A stretch of DNA of 64,000 bases. Origin: Quercus robur (lineage: Eukaryota > Streptophyta > Magnoliopsida > Fagales > Fagaceae). Positions 1 to 10,326 of the stretch are shown here, piece by piece (within the stretch, counting starts at the first letter, position 1; each line of letters begins with the position of its first letter). Position numbers and translations under genes: made by a program. Where the stretch lies: contig NC_065544.1 in the NCBI RefSeq assembly GCF_932294415.1, positions 19,195,351 through 19,259,350 of the forward strand. The letters run 5' to 3'. Below the pieces are notes generated by a model. The model did not search any database and was not told the DNA's origin. It worked only from the letters and a program-made list of their open reading frames with translations.

Positions 1-462
1 TTATCACTTTTGAGTTAGAAAATTTTAAATGTGATGAGCATAGATATATTTTATTTAGCTATATATATTTATTAAGTAATGAACTAATGATTAAACTAGT
101 CATTAGTAGAATATGTTGGAAATCATATCAAATCATATACTATACCATATAATAGAAGTTTGGCTTAAAAACCGCAGTTGCACTAAGTGAATATCTAATT
201 TAATCACTAAGTGTTTGCACCAAATTACAATAATTTTTCAGATAGAAATAAGTAATTATTCTTATTTATTTTCCTTCTTCTACTATATCAATTCTTTTGA
301 TATACGCAAAAGCTAGCCAAACATATATCCCTTTAATTTCTTATCAACTTTAAACAATTAATCCTTTTGGATTTTTTCTCCAAAAAAAAAACTTTTTTTT
401 TTTTTAGCAGTGGTTGTGTTTTTGGAAAAAAAAGAAAAAACGAATTATTATGATTACCTTAA

Positions 463-691
463 GGGAGCGTTTGGTTTGCCGTTGTGATGTGCCCTTGATA
501 TGATACACATTACGATGATGTAATTTTAAGGTTTTTCATTTATTTTATTTTTTCTAATATTACCATAATTTAAAATTACAAAATATATCACATCATTTTA
601 ATCTCATCACCTTCCTAAATAATGTAATGTTGTATTCTTGTATTGAGATTACATTAATGTAAGATTACATCATGGCGAATCAAACACTCCC
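463..691. mobile_element. Tourist-type MITE (PIF/Harbinger)
   Basis: A 229 bp non-coding element with near-perfect terminal inverted repeats: left GGGAGCGTTTGGTTTGCC, and right end complementary to GGGAGTGTTTGATTCGCC. It is flanked on both sides by the trinucleotide TAA. A TWA target duplication with GGG..GTTTGG ends is the hallmark of PIF/Harbinger-derived Tourist MITEs. The matching place in the second copy of the local duplication (near 1480) has no element, which acts as an empty site. Confidence 0.8.
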
Positions 692-847
692 TAAGTGTTT
701 TAGTAAAATGACAACACTACAAATATATGATGATTACGATACTTGTTTTATATGCAATAGCCAATAGGTTTTTCTTTATTCTCATCTTCTCCTTCTTTCA
801 TGATTATATTAAGATAATTATAAATTCTAACTTCATTGCAATTTGAA

Positions 848-1005
848 GGAAAAAAAAAAAAAAACCTATGGTGTCCGCTTCTAATAATTGCCCTTTATCA
901 TCAGGCCAAGACACTAGTTGGTTTTTAGTGTAGGCGGGGATAGACTTTCAAATCTCTTATTCAACCATCAGAAACTTTACCAGTTGAGCTAACTGGAACC
1001 CACTC
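848..1005 (-). mobile_element. tRNA-derived SINE with T-rich tail
   Basis: Read on the minus strand, the element has an A-box-like TAGCTCAACTGGTAAAG and a B-box-like stretch (AGATTTGAAAGTCTATCC), and ends in a run of T at its 3' end (the A-run at 850-864 on plus). A perfect 17 bp target duplication, CTTCATTGCAATTTGAA, lies at 831-847 and 1006-1022. A related 20 bp piece (GGTTTTTAGTGTAGGCG) recurs near 1102. The family name is unknown to me. Confidence 0.75.
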
Positions 1006-1690
1006 CTTCATTGCAATTTGAAATACTACATCAAATGGAACTCTTCAAAATTTCTATATTCTCCATCTTTCTTGGAGCGAGGAATGAAACCCATCCTAAA
1101 TTGGTTTTTAGTGTAGGCGTAGATTCGTAGAAATCATGGTAGCACCAAATGGTTATCTTTATCCAAATTTCCTTTACTGCTTTAGTGCTTTATCCACTCT
1201 TTCCCACTTTGGGTATACATAAACTTATCTCCCATTCATTTGTTCTTATCAACTTACAAAAATAAAACCATTTGGATTTTAATTTTGTGATAAAAGTAAA
1301 TAGTTTTTTATCTTATAATTTCATGCAGCGATTTTTTTAAGATTAAAACAACGGCAGTTTTTAGTTAAAAAATAGCCACGACTGTGTCTTTTGGGATGAA
1401 AATAATATTTTTTTAATTATTATTTTTGTTTAATACACATATATTTTTAATGTTTATATTAACTTTAGATAATTAATTTTTTTAAGGAAAATAACAACAC
1501 CACAAATATTTTTAATATATGCCATAGTTTTCTATTTATTTTCATCTTCTCCTTGTTTTACAATTCTTGAGATAATTAAAAAAAAAAAAAAATTGCTGCA
1601 ATTTGAACTTTTACATTAAATGGAATTCTTTGAAGTTTATATATCCTTTATTTTTCATGGTGGAATGAAACTTGCCCCAAATTGTGAATC

Positions 1691-2665
1691 CCCAAATCCC
1701 TTAATGTCTCTACCTGTAGCTACATAGGTTTGTATTTCTTTTCTTTTCTCAAAGTTGTATTCTTATTCATGAGTACGAACCAGTAAGTACAATGATGATA
1801 ATAACTAGAGCCTTTAAATAAATCCATAGAAGTTATTTTCAAATCGTATGCTTTGGTATAGGTGTAGGTGTACATATATATTGGCTATAAAAACTTTTCA
1901 CTTTATACTTTGTGGTGTTTTATCATGAAAAGATTTGTCTAAATTACCTTCTTCTTCTTTTTTTGGTTCAAGTTACACCTTTGAACGTTTTATATAGTTG
2001 TATTTTCACTCCTTTATATTTTTTCGAGGGAAGCGAAAATAGATCCTTTTTTCAATCCAAATTAATAACGTAAATGACAGTTATACCTTTTTTGTGGGTT
2101 CTACATAAACCTTTGCTCAATCCAAATTCGTAACATAAAACTTAATAATATAATTTTTGTTCATGATTAAGATACTAAAAATATTTCCAGATTTTGTCCC
2201 TTGCATCTTAGGAAATTGAACAATCTATATATTACCTTTTTGGGGGCCCAGAAATCTGGTGAAATAAGTTGTATACAAGTTGGCCTCTTTCCTTTACTTT
2301 AGGTACTACTTTAGTTCATCTAAAAATACCAGAAGAGTAGTTGATCAGGATTCAGAACAGTAGTATTTTAAGTAATAGAAATTTGAAATACATTTGCTAT
2401 ACTTATTTTTTGGTTAAGTAAAAATGCCTAACCGCTCCACCGCCTTGTTATTTCTACTTGTTCTCTTTTTATTCAACTTAAGTGAACTCTTTTACCATAA
2501 GCCTCTTTGATTAATTTTTTGATCATTTTTTTTTTCAATAGCTTCTGTTGATATACGCACATGTCACTATTTAGGTGTACAAAATATAAATTCTAAAAAG
2601 TACAGAAAATGAGAGAGAGAAATGGTTTAGCTAAATGATAATGTCATCTTATTGGTAAATTAGTC
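1691..2665. other. AT-rich intergenic DNA, no feature recognised
   Basis: About 1 kb of AT-rich sequence with short homopolymers. I see no coding ORF, RNA gene or clear terminal repeats. It ends at the target duplication of the SINE that was later split by the gypsy element. Confidence 0.6.
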
Positions 2666-2683
2666 ATTTAATCTATTTTTATT

Positions 2684-2744
2684 TTTATTTTTATTTTTTT
2701 TATATACAAGATAGATATTCTACTTTAGATAATCTAAGTGTATA
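2684..2744 (-). mobile_element. SINE, 3' part, split by gypsy insertion
   Basis: The minus-strand 3' end of a tRNA-derived SINE: A-rich tail (T-rich on plus) then a segment matching the 3' end of the intact SINE at 37464-37609 (complement of CTTAGATTAGG..TATCTTGTAT). The rest of the SINE is at 12198-12310. The outer target duplication, ATTTAATCTATTTTTATT at 2666-2683, matches 12311-12328 with one mismatch. This shows the two halves were one element. Confidence 0.85.
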
Positions 2745-3283
2745 TGATGAAGCAAAAAATTGCAGCTCGTCAGTATGCTCCTCGTCACTGGTATGGACGA
2801 TCATCAGTACCTGTTTCAAAGAAACAATGTAAGAGGGCACCTGGGGTCCCGAGGGAGCCTCTGATGCTTAAGTCAGTTTATCTCCTTGAGAAACAGAATA
2901 ATGTAAGAGATAGTCTGAGTATAGTGTGTAAGTGTATGCGTAGATGTCCTATTTACCTGTTATTGTTTGCCTTACATAGCATGTCTGTGAATAAATGCTT
3001 GGGGCATTTATTGTGCCAAACGTTGAAGGCTTTGAATAGTCTGTTGAATGTCATTATATCCTGATTTAAAGTCTTGTGACAGTTTTACAATGGTCAACTT
3101 AGCTGTCTAAGGCTTTCTGCTGGAGCCCGTAACGTTTAGACCTTGTTAAGGAAAGGATTTAGGGCCGGATCATTAATGTACGTAACGGTCGTCAATGTTA
3201 CTAACAACCTATTTTATTGACGGTTTGCAATCTTTTAGTCGACCAAATTCACTGAAGGTCCGCTGATCAAATGTGGCTCTTCA
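2745..3283 (-). repeat. Gypsy 3' LTR (left copy)
   Basis: 539 bp, starting TGATGAAGCA and ending CTCTTCA. It aligns throughout with the right LTR at 11659-12197, with scattered single-base differences and the same length. TG...CA ends mark exact borders. It is the 3' LTR because the element is read on the minus strand. Confidence 0.9.
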
Positions 3284-3836
3284 GTTGCCCCCTTATTCCT
3301 TAGTTGTTCCTTCTTTGAGACGAGTAGAGGAATAATTTTGGCGCTTTCTGATTGCTTTTCCTCTTCTCGAAATTCCCATCCCATCACATTAATGGAGACG
3401 TGATTTTCTGTCAAGTAATGGCCATATGTGGATCATGCCTTGGTTGTGCGTGTAAGGGTTTTTATGGGTTTTAAGCTTTTGGCACCATAAACCAAGTTTT
3501 CCTTTTTAGAAAAGAAAACTCTTCATCTTCTATCTTCCTCTTTCTGCATCGATTCCATATTTGAGGTCTGAAGTATCAAAATTCCTTGCTTCTCAAAATC
3601 TCGGTAAGATTTTCCTTTTCTTAGAACTCCATTTATGGTTGATTTGTCTTTGGTTCAGTGTGAGTTTTCTTCTATTTCCTTCTTCTTTGCTAGATTAGGA
3701 GTTTTTCTTGAGAAGTCTAGTGGAAAACGTCCTCAAGTTGGGTCATTCTTCCCCGTGATTGTGCTGCTTTTAGGCCAGTGCTTCTTGATTTTTACCCTTT
3801 GATTCGTCATTCCTTGATTTCTTATCATGTAGAGAT

Positions 3837-6800
3837 GGGTGATAGTGAAATTGAGACTAGGGTTAGTGAATACGAGTCTAATTCCTCTTCTAGCAGTGAT
3901 TCTATTTTTGAAATTACTCCAGTGAAGCCAATTTCTTCTTTGAGACCTTCAGTTCCTTCTAAACTTCCCAAGTCTTCAACTCCTTCAAGCTTCTTCATCC
4001 TCGTTTGTGACTCCATTCCATGCTTTTCCTGAGGAATGCATCTTAGATGATTTGGAATCCATTAGGGGGAGATTCCAAATTCCTAGTGAAGTCTTCTCCA
4101 GGTTGCCTCTTACTGGTGAGAAAGCTTGTAGCTTTGCTCACGAGGAGGTGAGCTTTTACGAGGTTAACTTCTCCTGTGGATTAAGGTTTCCTGTTCACCC
4201 TTTCATACACCATCTTCTATCCAATCTTAATATTGCACCCGGGTAGCTCATTCCCAATGCCTGGAGGATGGTCGTCAATTGTATGGCCATATGGTTCATA
4301 GTTGTTGGGAAATTTCGACCCCAGTTGATAGAATTAACAAGTTTTGAACCCAAGTTATTAATTAGATTTATTATAAATAAAACTTGTTAAAACAAACTAA
4401 CATCAATATCATGCATAGCGAAATAGTAAATAAGACAAGATATGATGACCTAGGAAAACCAATTAAACAAACTAGTTTCACAGTAAATAACCTAGGGGGA
4501 AACCTTCCCAAAAAGTAATCCACTATAATAAAGAGAAGTTTCTGATCTAGTACAAAACCTTTGTCCCTAGACTCTACAATCCTCGTAGATGAACTTACAA
4601 TAGAAATCTTTTATCGCTTCAGAACTTCTGAACTCTTCAATATATGAACGCCACCCTTTTTGCACGAATCCTAGTACGTGACTAACCAATGATGCACGAC
4701 TCCCAGTACGTGACTAACTCACCAACTTGAAGAAGATGTTGGCTACAAAGTTTTTCACTTCATCAACAATGAAGATCAGAAAGCACTTAGTTACAAAACC
4801 CTAAGGTGCAAAAGACGCAGTAGCTTCTTTCAGAGAGAATAAGGCATCAATCACTTTTTGCATGTATTCTCCTTGTATTCTCTTATATGACGGCCTTTAA
4901 AATAAGTCTTATATATGTCTAGGGTTGTGAGAAAAGAAACCCTACACAAATACATAAGCATGGGCCGAAAATCAGATCTGAAAAATTGATTTTCGTAATT
5001 CTCGATAGATAGTATTTGTCAAGTAGCTACTAAGACCTCGATAGATAGTATCTGTCGAGTAGCCATCGAGAGCTCAATAGATAGCTATCTGTCAGAATCT
5101 GTCCAGTTTTAATGAACAATCCTTCTTCACTTGTTTCTTGGACAAATTTTCATGGTTTCAATACTAGACTTGAACTCTTGTTCTTTGAAGTATTAAACAC
5201 ATCCTAGATCTACCCAATTACAAGTAAAGTGCGTTTTGTCAAAGGATTAGCCAATTACATAAAATATGTCCTTAACAATAGTTCATGACAGGGAGATGAT
5301 CACCCTGAATGAATTTTTGTTTTTGTATAAGTTGAAGCCTTCTACCTATTACGGGTACTTTGAACTCTCTCCTTTGGATAAGCAGACCAAGGTAGTCCAT
5401 GAATTTCCTACTTCTTTTCGTGATTGGAAATCACGTTACTTTTTTGTGTTTGGAAAATTTGAGACATTGAGCAACAACCTTTAGGGTGAGGTCCTGAGGT
5501 TATTGTGAAGATAGGAAATACCCACTCTTGCGCTATTTTTCTCTTCTTGTTTCTGTTTTACTCATTTCTGATTTTTTTTAACCTTCTTTCTTATTTGCTT
5601 TGCAGCTGTTTGAACAACCTGAGTTGGAGGAGCGATACCAAGGATGCATTGAAGCTACTTTAGGGTTTGCTCTTACTCTCTCGTCTAAGGATTTTAAGAG
5701 TCTTGTAGGTGCTCATCAGTTATACGAGTGTTGTCTCGGACTTGAACCTTCTGAATTGGTGCTAGAGAAAATTGCTCTTGAAGAAAGGAGTATGCTTTTT
5801 CTCTCTCTTTATTTATTTATTTTTTTTTTTTTTTGAATGACAAGAAATTTTCCTTATACCGACGATTATGCACTTCTATTGATGAGGAAGTCTTTTTATA
5901 ATCAAGATTTTTCATCTTTTGTAGAGATGGCGACTAGGCAAAGCAAGGATAAGTACGCTCGTCTAAGGAGCATGAAAAATGAGCCTCTGTCTTTGCTGGC
6001 CCCTGATGCCAAGAGGCGTAAATTTGTCAAAGGAAAGTTCGAAGGGCCTACCCTTTTGGCCTTGTTCCAGGTTCCTGTTTCCCTAACCCTTTCTTCGAAG
6101 GTGGTGGCTACGCTTCCTTCATCAACCGTTGCTTCTCCCATCACTCATTCCAAAGGGAAGGGCAAGGTCGAGAAGAGTGTTTGGGAGGACCGAGCTACCG
6201 CCATTGGCCGAGCCCATAATGTCATCACTGACGAAGAGCTGAGGGGCCTTTCTACTGTATCTTCTCACGAGCTCGTCAATCGTCATATCCACAAGTTGGT
6301 GCAGGTATGTTGTTTGTTTTTCTTTTCTTTCCTCCTTGGATTTCATTTCGCAGAAATATGAGATTTCAGTTGTGTCTTTGTCTTCCAGGTCCTTGGTGAA
6401 TCCTTTCGACTGACAACTAACTACCTGAGTATTGAAGAGAAAGTGGTTATCACTCAATCTAAGGTCGAGTCTACTCAGGCTAAAAGTTCACAACTGAGGA
6501 AGGATTTAGTGGAAGCTATGGACCAAGCCGTGAAATCCAAAGAGAAGGCAAATGAGCTGAGAAAGGCCTTAAAGGTTGAGAAGAAACTCGTCGCTCAAAA
6601 GGACGATGAACTCCAAGCTGCTCTCATTTGGACTGCTGAGGCCAGGGAAGGGGTAATTGCTCAGTTCCAAGAGTCCAAACATTACTCTGACCTTCTGTTC
6701 CACCAGTACTTTAAGGGCTTTGAGCTTCTACGTAAGTGGATGCTGAAGCATCAGGAAGAAGCCATTGACTTCTCAGCTTTGGATTTTGAAATTGTTGACA

Positions 6801-7006
6801 CAGAGATGATTGCTAATGAAGCCAAAGAGGAGGAAAGCCGAGCTATTGAAGGGGTTGGTTCTGTCCTTGCTGATATTGAAGCTGAAGTTGAAGCTGAAAC
6901 TGCTGCTGCAGATGTCGCTGCTCTTGGAGGAGGTGAGGCTACTGACGAGAGTGCTGATGGTCAAACCGTCATTACTTTTATAGATCTTCCCTTAGAGCAA
7001 GCTTAG
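3837..7006 (+). pseudogene. Antisense extra gene of the gypsy element (Transposase_28-like, coiled coil)
   Basis: A plus-strand, spliced gene lying antisense between pol and the 3' LTR. It starts at ATG 3837 with an acidic, Ser-rich segment (MGDSEIETRVSEYESNSS). It then encodes a globular region with the hallmark FPVHPFIHHLL..LNIAP (4190-4246) continuing, after the solo LTR, as DREMITLNEFLFLYKLKPS (5286-5342). This resembles the Pfam 'putative gypsy type transposon' (Transposase_28) family. Later exons at about 5606-5789 and 5845-6304 end in an 84 bp intron with clean borders (CAG/GTATGTTG at 6305, TTCCAG ending 6388). The last exon, 6389-7006, is a Lys/Glu-rich coiled coil with an acidic Ala/Glu tail. 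A frameshift near 4010-4030, stops at 4244 and 5482, and an unclear frame at the 5790-5844 junction make it a pseudogene. Function is unknown. Confidence 0.7.
4303..5277. mobile_element. Solo LTR inside the antisense gene
   Basis: 975 bp beginning TGTTGGGAAATT and ending CCTTAACA, flanked by the perfect 5 bp duplication ATAGT (4298-4302 and 5278-5282). Removing it rejoins the reading frame of the antisense gene around 'MAIWFIV' and 'HDREMITL'. It has no internal coding part. It contains internal motif repeats (CTCGATAGATAGTATCTGTC, near 5003-5090). It is related to the solo LTR at 31835-32538 by its TGTTGG start, 'ttacaaaaccctaag', 'tgggcc.aaaatc' and a similar 3' third. Confidence 0.9.
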
Positions 7007-7017
7007 TTTGTTTGTTT

Positions 7018-7540
7018 CCCCCCCCCCCCCCAAAGTTATGAACAATGGGTGCCTCTTGTTTTGAGGCTTTTGTTTCTAAACAATGGTTGCCTCCATGTTT
7101 TTAGGCTCAATTTGCTTGACATTACTAATTGCCCTAAGGCATATTTTGTTTAAAAACAACGGTTGCCTCTTTGTTTAAGGCCCTTATATTTCATGCTTTG
7201 TTTGCTATCATGATTTCTGCTCTAAAGCTTGCTGTTTGAAACTTGACGTCATTTCCTTAGGAATTTTACAGCTTTTTAGTTTGTCATGTGATCACTAGAA
7301 TTTGTATCAATGTTATGCTGCAAATAGGCTATCAAAACTTTATAAAGAACATAAGCTTAATCATCTTTAAACTCATCAAATAGAGTTGGGATGACACGTA
7401 TTTGAGCTTTAATTTCATCAATAAAAGACATAATTCAAGCTTGTTCATAAAGTTTATCTTACCAATTGAGTTTGAACCATCAATTGTGGTGAAAACATGT
7501 TGTTGAAGCTTTGTAAGGACGTTACGAGCTAACTGTGTGA
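7018..7540. other. Gypsy interior, non-coding, with C14 run and degenerate internal repeats
   Basis: Directly after the antisense gene is a run of 14 C (7018-7031). Then come several degenerate copies of 'acaatggttgcctc..tttgaggc' spaced about 65 bp (7042, 7081, 7158). I recognise no coding sequence here. Confidence 0.5.
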
Positions 7541-8045
7541 ATTTGTACCTGTCAATGAAGTTTGCAGTTTTGAGATGACGTAGACTGGCTACTGGAGATT
7601 TGATAGTAGAGTTCGTATTACTGCGTAGGCTTAAATTGGCTACTTGAAGATTTGCTCTTTCATAGTAGGGTTTGTACCTCAAAGCTGTTCTTGGCAGTAA
7701 AGTTTGTATCCTAGATTTCCGACTTGAGTTAATACTCGTCAGTGGTATCCATTTTGATGTTGATTGACTACTTGAGCTTATGCTCTTCAGTAGAATCTAT
7801 ATCGTTGGTCCGATGTAGATTAACTACCTGAGCTTATGCTTATCTGCAAAGTCTATATTGATGACTTGATGTAGATTTACTACTTGAGTTGATACTCATC
7901 GGTAGAATCTATGTCGACGATTTGATGTAGATTAACTACCTGAACTTTTTAACTACTTGAGCTTTATGCTCGTCGATAGAATCTATATCATGGACTTGCT
8001 ACTGAAGCTTTGTGCTTGATAGTGGAGCTTTGATTAATCGTCCTT
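7540..8045. repeat. About 62 bp minisatellite in gypsy 3' region
   Basis: Eight or so degenerate tandem units built around 'gactacttgagcttatgctcttcagtagaatctat' spread over this region; clear unit starts lie near 7768, 7829, 7882 and 7936. Units vary in length and decay toward 7540. They sit between the integrase relic and the antisense gene. Confidence 0.7.
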
Positions 8046-8259
8046 GGAGCTCGTATTACTTTTGAACAATTAAGTACTTGAATAGCTTGGAAGCTCTTTT
8101 ATTTCATTCACCCTAATAAAGGGGTTGTAAGGGAAATAACTTGACTGAAAAGAAATGCGCTTTAATAAAATTTCTGCTTATCTGATGTTTCGACATCTTC
8201 TGCTGGTATCAAACTACTCCTCGTTTCTAACTTTAGGTAGGTAATTCAGTTTCTAGCTT

Positions 8260-8490
8260 TAGTTGTTAAGAGCCTCATCATACTCAAAAGAAATGCTCAT
8301 AGCCCTCTTTGCCCCCCTCAAGTCGAGCTTTGATGATCTTCATTGAAGTTTGATTTGTGACCTCTATTTGGTCGTTTACTTGGGGGTTCCCAGGTGACAA
8401 ATAATGGTTCTTGATGCCAAAATTTCCACAGAATTTTCTGACAACCATTATCTGAGACGATCACTCTTGGGATTCCTAACCTGCAAACAA
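8260..8490 (-). pseudogene. Gypsy integrase catalytic-core relic
   Basis: The minus strand gives GIPRVIVSDNG near 8434-8470, the integrase segment around its second catalytic Asp. Shifted-frame remnants follow, including an NHYL/HLGTPK-like stretch, RPNRGHKSN, and IIKARLEG-like words near 8300-8340. Frames change at least twice, so no enzyme is possible. It lies downstream (on minus) of RNase H, as expected in gypsy pol. Confidence 0.7.
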
Positions 8491-8904
8491 TAATCTTCCT
8501 TGAATTAGAAAGGTTTTTAGTCCTTTCATGCTTGAGGTCGTCTGTATTTCCAAGTGTACTCCTTGCTGGTCTGTGACATTACTAGATTAGGCCAACCTAG
8601 CCAGTTTTGTCAACTTCGGAGATACTTTCCCTTGGGATCTATTCAACCCTGACATCATCAAAGTAATCAACCAATTATTGATTTAGTCTTAAATACTTTT
8701 GCATTCGTTCCTCTTTCGCCTTTCGTATTCGTAGGTCATCTATCAAACGACAAGCTTGGAGTCGGTTTTTAGTTTGAAGTCCTTTGCCCTTAAGGCTTTG
8801 GCTATTCTCAAGCTAGTGTGGACAACCTCATACTCTGTATATGCTATCCAGTATTCTGTCATAAGGTATCGTTCTAGAAGCATGATTTCAACACCAAAGT
8901 TTGC

Positions 8905-9258
8905 CTAAGCTTGAGCTTTGATTGCTATCTTCATCTTGTGCTCAACGTCAAATTGACTTAGCTCGATTGGCCATCGAACCATGCGCCCTGCTGCATCGGG
9001 ACTGCTCGTAGACTTTTTAATGGGCCAGCTCCTCATTACAATGATGGCATGAGTTTGAAAGTGAGGACGAAGCTTCCTCGGTGCGATGAGCAAAGAAAGT
9101 GCCAATTTCTCCATCCTTGGGTATTTCATCTCAACCCCTTGAAAAGCTTGACCTATGTAGTAGACTGACCACTGGATCTTGTTCTCTTCATGAATCAAGG
9201 CTGAATTGACTGTTGTCTGGGATACAGTCAAGTACAAGAATAGATCTTCTCCTTGCAT
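8905..9258 (-). pseudogene. Gypsy RNase H domain
   Basis: A 118-codon open stretch on the minus strand matching the RNase H part of gypsy pol. Landmarks are DLFLYLTVSQTTVNSALI, then VYYIGQAFQGVEMKYPRMEK and LALSLLIAPRKLRPHFQTH, and a connection region ending VEHKMKI. In the canonical family the first segment reads L.LYLA.S..AVSAVL. It runs on from the reverse transcriptase at 9331-9711 with a frame break between. Degenerate; no independent gene. Confidence 0.8.
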
Positions 9259-9330
9259 TGATGGGCTCAGGAATGGAGGTTTTGCTAAGTACTCATTGAG
9301 GGTTTGAAAGGCTGCTTCACACTCATCTGT

Positions 9331-9711
9331 CTACTGGAAAACTTGCTTAAAGGTTTTAGAGAAGGGCAGACACTTATCTGTAGCTTTAGAGACGAACCTT
9401 TTCTGGTTTACTTCAATCCCTCGTTGAGAAACCATGAAACCGAGGAATTTTTTTGAAAAGACTCCAAATACATATTTGGCTGGGTTTAGCTTCATTTGAT
9501 ACCTCCTCAAAGTATTGAAGGTCTCTTGGAGGTCGTCAAGATGGGACTTTGCCTCCCTACTCTTTACGAGCATGTTGTCTACATAGACTTCTACATTTCT
9601 GTCTATCTGCTTGTTGAATATGTGACTTACCAGCCTCTGGCATGTAGCTCCCTTATCCTTCAGACCGAAGGGCATGGCTTTGTAATAGTGCAGGCCTCAG
9701 CTGGTTACTAA
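9331..9711 (-). pseudogene. Gypsy reverse transcriptase, C-terminal part only
   Basis: The minus strand encodes MPFGLKDKGATCQRLVSHIF, then VEVYVDNMLVKS and LNPAKYVFGVFSKKFLGFMV. These are RT motifs from the palm to the start of the thumb. The catalytic YVDD is changed to YVDN. Upstream (minus) the sequence jumps at about 9712 from pre-RT coding (NLDVFAW-like, 9720-9830) straight to the MPFGL region. The fingers and first half of the palm are therefore deleted relative to element two (19070-19500). Not functional. Confidence 0.8.
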
Positions 9712-9962
9712 CAGGGTCTTCTCTTGGTTGGGTGGACATTTAAGCGGTATTCAATTATTCGTCTACCAATTCAATGCATGTCTTCATAGCTCCTGGCGAA
9801 GACGTCTAAGTTTTCCTTTAAGAAGTTTGTGATTCCTTCTTTCAACGGAAACTGGACCAATTTCGCTGGCTTAGATTCTTAGACGACCATCTCTGATTCT
9901 CCTTCTATTATTCAAGGATGGTTTGTCTTTGGACACCAACACTGTATTACAACATTCTCTAT

Positions 9963-10193
9963 CTAGGGGTTGACCTCCACTAATTTCTCCAATCCCGTTG
10001 GGAATTTCACTTTGAGGCAATGGGTGGAGGTTTCTGCTTTTAGATGATTGATAATTGGTCGTCCTAGGATGACATTAAATATGGGAGGACAGTTGATCGC
10101 CAAGAAATCTACTTGCTTTATTACTTGCGTTGGATAACTGCCTACCGCGATGGATAAGGGGATGACATCCTTTGGGTAGACTCGAGACTTCAA
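9963..10193 (-). pseudogene. Gypsy aspartic protease C-terminal part
   Basis: The minus strand encodes PLSIAVGSYPTQVIKQVDFL and PPIFNVILGRPIINHLKAET. The ILGRP..N motif is the conserved C-terminal flap-to-helix segment of gypsy retropepsins. The active-site segment D-[ST]-G upstream is lost or frame-shifted here but present as IDNGSAN in the second element near 19910. It lies between gag and RT as expected. Confidence 0.7.
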
Positions 10194-10326
10194 ACGGCTG
10201 GATTCATCTCTGATAAGCTTCCTTCAGTATGAACCTCTGGTAAATGGATTCCCCTACCGTCGATTTTGGATGATCCCGTTCTTCCTTCTAGTCGTCATTG
10301 GACACACCGTCCGTATTTGGTTTGGG

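Larger units (their letters stand above)
300..1690. repeat. Diverged tandem duplication (two copies)
   Basis: The stretch from about 300 to 1110 is echoed by about 1200 to 1690. Matching landmarks in the same order are: 'cttatcaac..ttt' then 'tttggatttt' (near 346 and 1240), 'acaacac.acaaatat' (709 and 1494), 'catcttctcctt' (784 and 1543), 'gcaatttgaa' (838/1013 and 1597), and 'ggaatgaaac' (1081 and 1662). No coding potential was recognised. Copy one is longer because it carries the MITE at 463-691 and the SINE at 848-1005, both missing from copy two. Confidence 0.6.

Noticed and set aside
5902..6457. Two minus-strand frames over the antisense gene
   Set aside because: They oppose the exon with splice sites and conserved words; shadows.
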